Positions 39,504 through 43,588 of a DNA stretch of 43,588 bases are shown piece by piece. The notes beneath the pieces were generated by a model. That model was not told the DNA's origin. It was given only the letters and a program-made list of their open reading frames with translations, and made no database searches. Position 1 is the first letter of the stretch. Each line of letters begins with the position of its first letter. Made by a program: the position numbers and the translations under genes. Origin of the DNA: Gemmatimonadota bacterium (GTDB taxonomy: Bacteria > Gemmatimonadota > Gemmatimonadetes > Gemmatimonadales > Gemmatimonadaceae). Location: the NCBI GenBank assembly GCA_021298835.1, contig JAJTHG010000035.1, forward strand, positions 1 through 43,588. Reading direction: 5' to 3'.

Positions 39504-39515
39504 CCCGTCCTCCTC

Positions 39516-40313
39516 GTGCCCACTGCCGCCCCGCTGCGTGTGGTCGTCGCCGACGACGAACGTCCGGCCCGCTCCTTCCTGCTCTCGCTGCTCCGCTCGT
39601 ACGACGACGTCGTCGTGGTCGGCGAGGCGGGCTCGGGCGACGAGGCCGTCCGGCTGATCGAACGCGAGCGCCCCGACCTCGCCCTGCTCGACCTGCAGAT
39701 GCCCGAGCTCGACGGACTCGACGTCGTGCGCACCGTCGCGCGCGACCTCCTGCCGCTGGTGGCCTTCGTGACGGCGTACGACGAGTACGCCGTGCAGGCC
39801 TTCGAGCTCAACGCCGTGGACTACCTGCTCAAGCCCGTCGAGCCGGTGCGTCTCCGGCGCACGATCGAGCGGGCGCACGACCGCCTCGACCGCGCGGACG
39901 CCCGGTCGGCCGACGCCGCGGCGGTCGTCCGCGCCGCGGCGCAGGCCGGCGCGGCGCAGGCGGCGGCTGGCGGCGGCTGGCTCAGACGCATCCCCGTGCG
40001 GAAGAAGGACGACGTGCACATCATCCCGGTTGACCGGATCGCGTCCATCGAGGCCGAAGGGGAGACGCTCCACCTCACGACGCACCAGCTCGAGAAGCAC
40101 ACGCTGCACCTCCCGCTGCGGGACCTCGAGGCCCGGCTCGACCCTCAGCGCTTCCTCCGTCTCTCGCGCTCCACGCTGGTGCGCACCGACGCGATCACGA
40201 AGGTTTCGCCGGGGTCCGGGGGAACCTTCGTGGTGACCCTCGCCAACGGCCAGACGCTGGGGGTGAGCCGCATCAGGTCGCGCGCGCTCCGCGACACCCT
40301 GCTCAAGCTGTAG
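39516..40313 (+). CDS. LytTR-family response regulator
   Basis: 265 residues. Receiver with VVADDERPARS, phosphoacceptor Asp59 in LLDLQMPELDG, Thr in FVTAYDEYAV and Lys in LLKPVEP; then an Ala-rich linker (about 120-155) and a LytTR DNA-binding domain (about 158-265, DRIASIEAEGETLHLTTHQ and FLRLSRSTLVRTDAI). LytTR proteins bind 9-bp direct repeats separated by 12 bases, as are found upstream of the kinase gene. GTG start at 39516. Confidence 0.93.
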   Translation: MPTAAPLRVVVADDERPARSFLLSLLRSYDDVVVVGEAGSGDEAVRLIERERPDLALLDLQMPELDGLDVVRTVARDLLPLVAFVTAYDEYAVQAFELNAVDYLLKPVEPVRLRRTIERAHDRLDRADARSADAAAVVRAAAQAGAAQAAAGGGWLRRIPVRKKDDVHIIPVDRIASIEAEGETLHLTTHQLEKHTLHLPLRDLEARLDPQRFLRLSRSTLVRTDAITKVSPGSGGTFVVTLANGQTLGVSRIRSRALRDTLLKL

Positions 40314-40332
40314 CGGATGCCGTTCACCGGTC

Positions 40333-40354
40333 CCGGACGACCACCGGTCCGGGA
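40333..40354 (+). terminator. Hairpin after LytTR gene
   Basis: CCCGGAC (40333-40339) pairs with GTCCGGG (40348-40354), 8-base loop, 20 bases after the regulator's stop. No T-tract, so its strength is uncertain; it separates the two-component genes from the ABC genes. Confidence 0.45.
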
Positions 40355-40423
40355 GCGGTCGAGGGGCGCGGCCTGCCGGAGTAGCGTGGGGATTCCTGCC
40401 ACGCCCCGTTCCGGCCCGCGCCC

Positions 40424-41200
40424 ATGTCCGTCCCCACGGCCCCCGCGCCGTCTCCGTCCGCCGGTCCTGCCCGCGGCGCCCCCTCCCGCGAGGGGATCCT
40501 CGTCGCCGACCGCCTCACCAAGCGCTACGGGGACGTCACGGCCCTCGACGCCCTGAGCTTCGCGGTGGGCGCCGGCGAGGTGTACGCGTTGCTGGGCGCG
40601 AACGGTGCCGGCAAGACGACCGCGATCAACTGCTTCCTCGGCTTCATCGCCCCGACCAGCGGCACCGCCCGGGTGGACGGCGTGGGCGTCGAGCAGGATC
40701 CGGTGGCCACCAAGCGGCGGCTCGCATACATCCCCGAGACGGTCATGCTGTACCGCCACTTGACCGGGCTCGAGAACCTCGAGTATTTCGCGACCCTCGG
40801 CACGGGGCGCGCCTTCGCCGAGGGCGAGCTGCTCGAGCACCTCGCCCGGGCCGGCCTCGCCGCCGACGCCGCGCGTCGGCCCGTGGGGGGCTACTCGAAG
40901 GGGATGCGCCAGAAGGTCGGCATCGCGATCGCGCTCGCCAAGGACGCGCGCGCGCTCCTCCTCGACGAGCCCACCAGCGGACTCGACCCGAAGGCGTCGA
41001 ACGAGTTCTCCGCCCTCCTCGCGATGCTCCGCGAACGCGGCTGCGCCATCCTCATGGCCACCCACGACCTGTTCCGCGCGAAGGAGTCGGCGACCCGCGT
41101 CGGCATCATGCGGCACGGCGTCTGCCGCGCCGAGCTCGCGACCGCCGACATCGGACACGCCGACCTCGAGCGGATCTACCTCGAGCACATGACCGACTGA
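40424..41200 (+). CDS. ABC transporter ATP-binding protein
   Basis: 258 residues. Walker A GANGAGKTT (near residue 65), Walker B ALLLDEPTSGLD, signature YSKGMRQK (rather than LSGGQ, as common in ABC-2 exporters), and H-loop ATHD. A Pro/Ser/Ala-rich N-terminal extension of about 25 residues precedes the domain, so a later start is possible. The ATG has no clear Shine-Dalgarno. It heads a three-gene exporter with the two permeases that follow. Confidence 0.92.
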   Translation: MSVPTAPAPSPSAGPARGAPSREGILVADRLTKRYGDVTALDALSFAVGAGEVYALLGANGAGKTTAINCFLGFIAPTSGTARVDGVGVEQDPVATKRRLAYIPETVMLYRHLTGLENLEYFATLGTGRAFAEGELLEHLARAGLAADAARRPVGGYSKGMRQKVGIAIALAKDARALLLDEPTSGLDPKASNEFSALLAMLRERGCAILMATHDLFRAKESATRVGIMRHGVCRAELATADIGHADLERIYLEHMTD

Positions 41201-41207
41201 GGCGCCC

Positions 41208-42623
41208 ATGCTCGCCGTCATCGCCCGCAAGGAATTCCTCGAGATGACCCGCGACGGCCGCTTTCGCTGGGCGGCCGTCGTCACCGCCCTGCTGCTCGCC
41301 GCGGCGCTCACTGCCGGCGCCGTCTCGTGGCGCGCCCAACGCGCCCTGCAGGCCCAGGCGGCGGGGCAGATGCGCGAGTTCTGGCTGAACCAGGGGCCCA
41401 GGAACCCGCACTCGGCGGCGCACTACGGCCTGTGGGCGTTCAAGCCCAAGCTGACCCTCGCCTACCTCGATCAAGGGGTCGATCCCTACACCGGCGTCGC
41501 TGCCTGGCTCGAGGCGCACAAGCAGAACGAGTTCCGCTTCCGGCCGGCGGCGGATGCGAGCGCCGTGCAGCGTCTCGGCGACTGGACGGCCGCGGGAATC
41601 CTGCAGGTGCTCGTGCCGCTCCTGATCATCGTCGCGGGCTTCGGGGCCTTCGCCACGGAGCGCGAGCAGGGGACGCTGCGGCAACTGGCCTCGCTCGGCG
41701 TGCCGGCGCGCGCGCTCGTGCTCGGCAAGGTGCTGGGGGTCGGCGGCGCTCTGGGGCTGGTGCTCGGGCCGGCGGCGGTGCTCGGGGCCATCACCCTCGC
41801 GCTCGCTGCGGGCGGCCCAGCGCTCGTCGCGGACCTTCCGCGGCTCGCCCTGCTCGCGGCGGTGTACCTTGGCTACTTCCTCGTCGTCGCCGCCGCGACC
41901 CTCGCGGTCTCGGCCCGCGCCCGCACGGCGCGGGCGGCGCTGGTGGTCCTGCTCCTTGGCTGGGCCTCGACCACCCTCGTGATGCCGCGGCTCGCGGCCG
42001 GGCTGGCGCGCCGAGCGCATCCCACGCCGAGCGCCTTCGCCTTCGCGCAGGCGGTCAGCGCCGACCTGACCGGCGGCGTGGACGGCCACTCGCCGGGCGA
42101 GGACATCGAGCGGCTCAAGGCCGAGACGCTGCGCAAGTACGACGTCGCCACGGTCGAGGCGCTCCCGGTGAACTTCGACGCGATCGCGATGCAGCAGGGG
42201 GAGGAGCACGGCAACGCGGTCTTCGACCGGCAGTTCGGCCGGCTCTACGACACCTACCGCGCGCAGGCGCGGGTCCACGCGCTCGCCGGGCTCGTCGCGC
42301 CGGTGCTGCCGGTGCGCGCGCTCTCGATGGCGATCGCCGGGACCGACGTCGAGCAGCACCGCGCCTTCGCCACGGCCGCCGAGCGCTACCGCCGGATGCT
42401 GGTGAAGGCGATGAACGAGGACATGGCCGCCAACTCGCGGACCGGCGACTTCTCGTACCGGGCGCCGCCCGCGCTGTGGGCGAGCATCCCGTCGTTCGCA
42501 TACGAAGCGCCGCCGCTCGGGGAAGCGCTCGCGGGCGCCGGTACCGCGTTCGCCGTCTTCACGGCGTGGCTCGTCGCCGCCGGGCTGGGACTGGCCGCGA
42601 TCCGCCGGCTGGACGTCGCATGA
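41208..42623 (+). CDS. ABC transporter permease, DUF3526-like
   Basis: 471 residues. An N-terminal helix (about 17-40), then a large extracytoplasmic domain (45-130), then TM helices (about 133-155, 172-195, 200-225, 233-255) with the ABC-2-type REQGTLRQLASLGVPARALVLGKVLG motif, and a second soluble domain (270-450) before a final helix. This layout matches the DUF3526 permeases found in pairs. It is coupled to the next permease (ATGA). Substrate unknown. Confidence 0.85.
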   Translation: MLAVIARKEFLEMTRDGRFRWAAVVTALLLAAALTAGAVSWRAQRALQAQAAGQMREFWLNQGPRNPHSAAHYGLWAFKPKLTLAYLDQGVDPYTGVAAWLEAHKQNEFRFRPAADASAVQRLGDWTAAGILQVLVPLLIIVAGFGAFATEREQGTLRQLASLGVPARALVLGKVLGVGGALGLVLGPAAVLGAITLALAAGGPALVADLPRLALLAAVYLGYFLVVAAATLAVSARARTARAALVVLLLGWASTTLVMPRLAAGLARRAHPTPSAFAFAQAVSADLTGGVDGHSPGEDIERLKAETLRKYDVATVEALPVNFDAIAMQQGEEHGNAVFDRQFGRLYDTYRAQARVHALAGLVAPVLPVRALSMAIAGTDVEQHRAFATAAERYRRMLVKAMNEDMAANSRTGDFSYRAPPALWASIPSFAYEAPPLGEALAGAGTAFAVFTAWLVAAGLGLAAIRRLDVA

Positions 42624-43588
42624 GCGGCACCGCACGCGCCACGCCGTGGCGCCTCGAGTGGCGCCTCTTCCACGGCGACCGGACGGTGCGCGTCCTCGCC
42701 CTCGCGTTCACGGCCCTGCTCGGCGTCGCGGCCGCCACGGGGCGCGGATGGGTCGCCTTCCAGCGTGAGACCATCCAGCGCGTGACCGAGGCGGAACGCG
42801 CGCGGTACGACTCGATGGCTGCCACGGCCGCGCGGTACGCCGCCGGCGACACCGCGGGCCGCACCCCGTGGACCGACCCGCGGATGCCCAACATCGTCGC
42901 CGGCCCGCGCGGCGGACGGTACGTCGCGCTTCCGCCGACGCCGCTCGCACCATTGGCCGTCGGCCAGAGCGACGTCCTGCCGTATTACACGCGCGTCACC
43001 AACGGCGCCAAGCTCGGGTTCGCCGGCTCGGACGAGATCGAGAATCCGCTCAACCTGCTGACCGGTCGGTTCGACCTCGCGTTCGCGTTGATCATCGTCT
43101 TTCCGCTGCTGATCCTCGTGCTGACGTTCAACGTCACCGCCGGCGAGCGCGAAGGGGGGACGCTCGGCCTGCTGCTCGCGCTGCCGGAGGCCCCGGGCCG
43201 CTTGCTCGGGCGCAAGCTGCTGCTGCGCGGCGGGGCGGCGATCGGGGTCGCCCTGCTGGGCACCAGCGTCGTGGCGCTGGCGACCGGCGGCGCGGCGGCC
43301 CCCGGGCGCCTCGCGCTCGTGCTCGTGCTGGTCGCCGCCTACGGCCTGTTCTGGCTCGGCATCAGCGCGACGATCAACGCCATGGGCCGCGGCAGCGGGA
43401 CGTCGGCAGTGATGGCCCTCGCGGCGTGGCTCGTGGTCGTCGTGCTCGCCCCGACGCTCTTCGGCGCGGCCGTGTCGGTCGCGTTGCCGCCCCCCTCGCG
43501 CGTGGCCCTGATGACCGAGCTGCGCGAGACGAGCGACGCGGTGAACGCGCGGGGCGAGGCGCTGCTGCAGAAGTACTACCTCGATCAC
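42620..43588 (+). CDS. Second DUF3526-like ABC permease (3' end outside window)
   Basis: 323 codons are present and the frame is open to the window edge. It repeats the layout of the preceding permease: N-terminal helix (about 23-43), extracytoplasmic domain (45-150), then TM helices beginning at FDLAFALIIVFPLLILVLTFN and GEREGGTLGLLLALPEAPGRLLGRKLL. The start ATG overlaps the previous stop (ATGA). The two are probably a heterodimeric pair served by the ATPase at 40424. Confidence 0.85.
   Translation, partial: MSGTARATPWRLEWRLFHGDRTVRVLALAFTALLGVAAATGRGWVAFQRETIQRVTEAERARYDSMAATAARYAAGDTAGRTPWTDPRMPNIVAGPRGGRYVALPPTPLAPLAVGQSDVLPYYTRVTNGAKLGFAGSDEIENPLNLLTGRFDLAFALIIVFPLLILVLTFNVTAGEREGGTLGLLLALPEAPGRLLGRKLLLRGGAAIGVALLGTSVVALATGGAAAPGRLALVLVLVAAYGLFWLGISATINAMGRGSGTSAVMALAAWLVVVVLAPTLFGAAVSVALPPPSRVALMTELRETSDAVNARGEALLQKYYLDH

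Overview
The window is a single, very GC-rich bacterial chromosome segment. Coding density, ATGA/GTGA-coupled gene pairs, Ala-rich Sec/lipoprotein signals, an elongation factor P with a PGN tip, and several secreted beta-propeller, M28 peptidase and PhoX-like/cytochrome-peroxidase proteins fit a member of the Gemmatimonadota or a similar Gram-negative environmental lineage. That placement is inference from protein style, not from a marker gene.

Region 1 (1-5074) is the right-hand part of a small integrated element lying against the 3' end of a tRNA-Gly(CCC) gene. In order it encodes an AlpA-like HTH protein, two unknown proteins, a primase-polymerase, a RecA-like replication ATPase, a TubC_N-like small protein, a doubtful ORF and a Nu1-like terminase small subunit. 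This is the gene order of a phage-inducible chromosomal island (PICI-type phage satellite); the integrase would lie left of the window. The ATPase gene ends in a GC-rich array of GGACG/CGTCC motifs at helical spacing, a candidate replication origin.

Region 2 (5121-9822) holds an orphan receiver protein and a five-gene operon: YtrA-type GntR repressor, ABC ATPase, permease and two secreted/membrane-anchored proteins of unknown function, preceded by a GTGTA-N4-TACAC operator. Region 3 (10015-11522, minus strand) holds efp and a seven-gene tRNA cluster (His, Trp, Glu-CTC, Glu-TTC, Asp, Leu, Thr) with its own terminator.

Region 4 (11759-19145) contains two coupled secreted beta-propeller genes, a perfect 15 x 10-bp tandem repeat, and the conserved divergent set tesA / ybbA-ybbP, whose two start codons overlap. 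Region 5 (19239-23530) has a fasciclin-domain protein divergent from a bicarbonate transporter SbtA with its PII-like partner SbtB, then an SDR-type epimerase, a secreted protein and ApaG. Region 6 (23589-29177, minus) has an M28 peptidase, an imelysin-like/di-haem cytochrome c peroxidase fusion lipoprotein, a PhoX-like (DUF839) lipoprotein and a second orphan receiver.

Region 7 (29319-37469) has an NhaR-like LysR regulator with a saccharopine-dehydrogenase-like protein, a TPCP-type P1B metal ATPase, a tightly coupled minus-strand operon (SDR, flavin monooxygenase, mannose-1-phosphate guanylyltransferase) and ubiE/menG. Region 8 (37572-43588) has a LytS-type kinase and LytTR regulator, preceded by two 9-bp direct repeats 12 bp apart (the geometry expected for LytTR binding), followed by an ABC exporter with two DUF3526-like permeases, the last cut by the window end.
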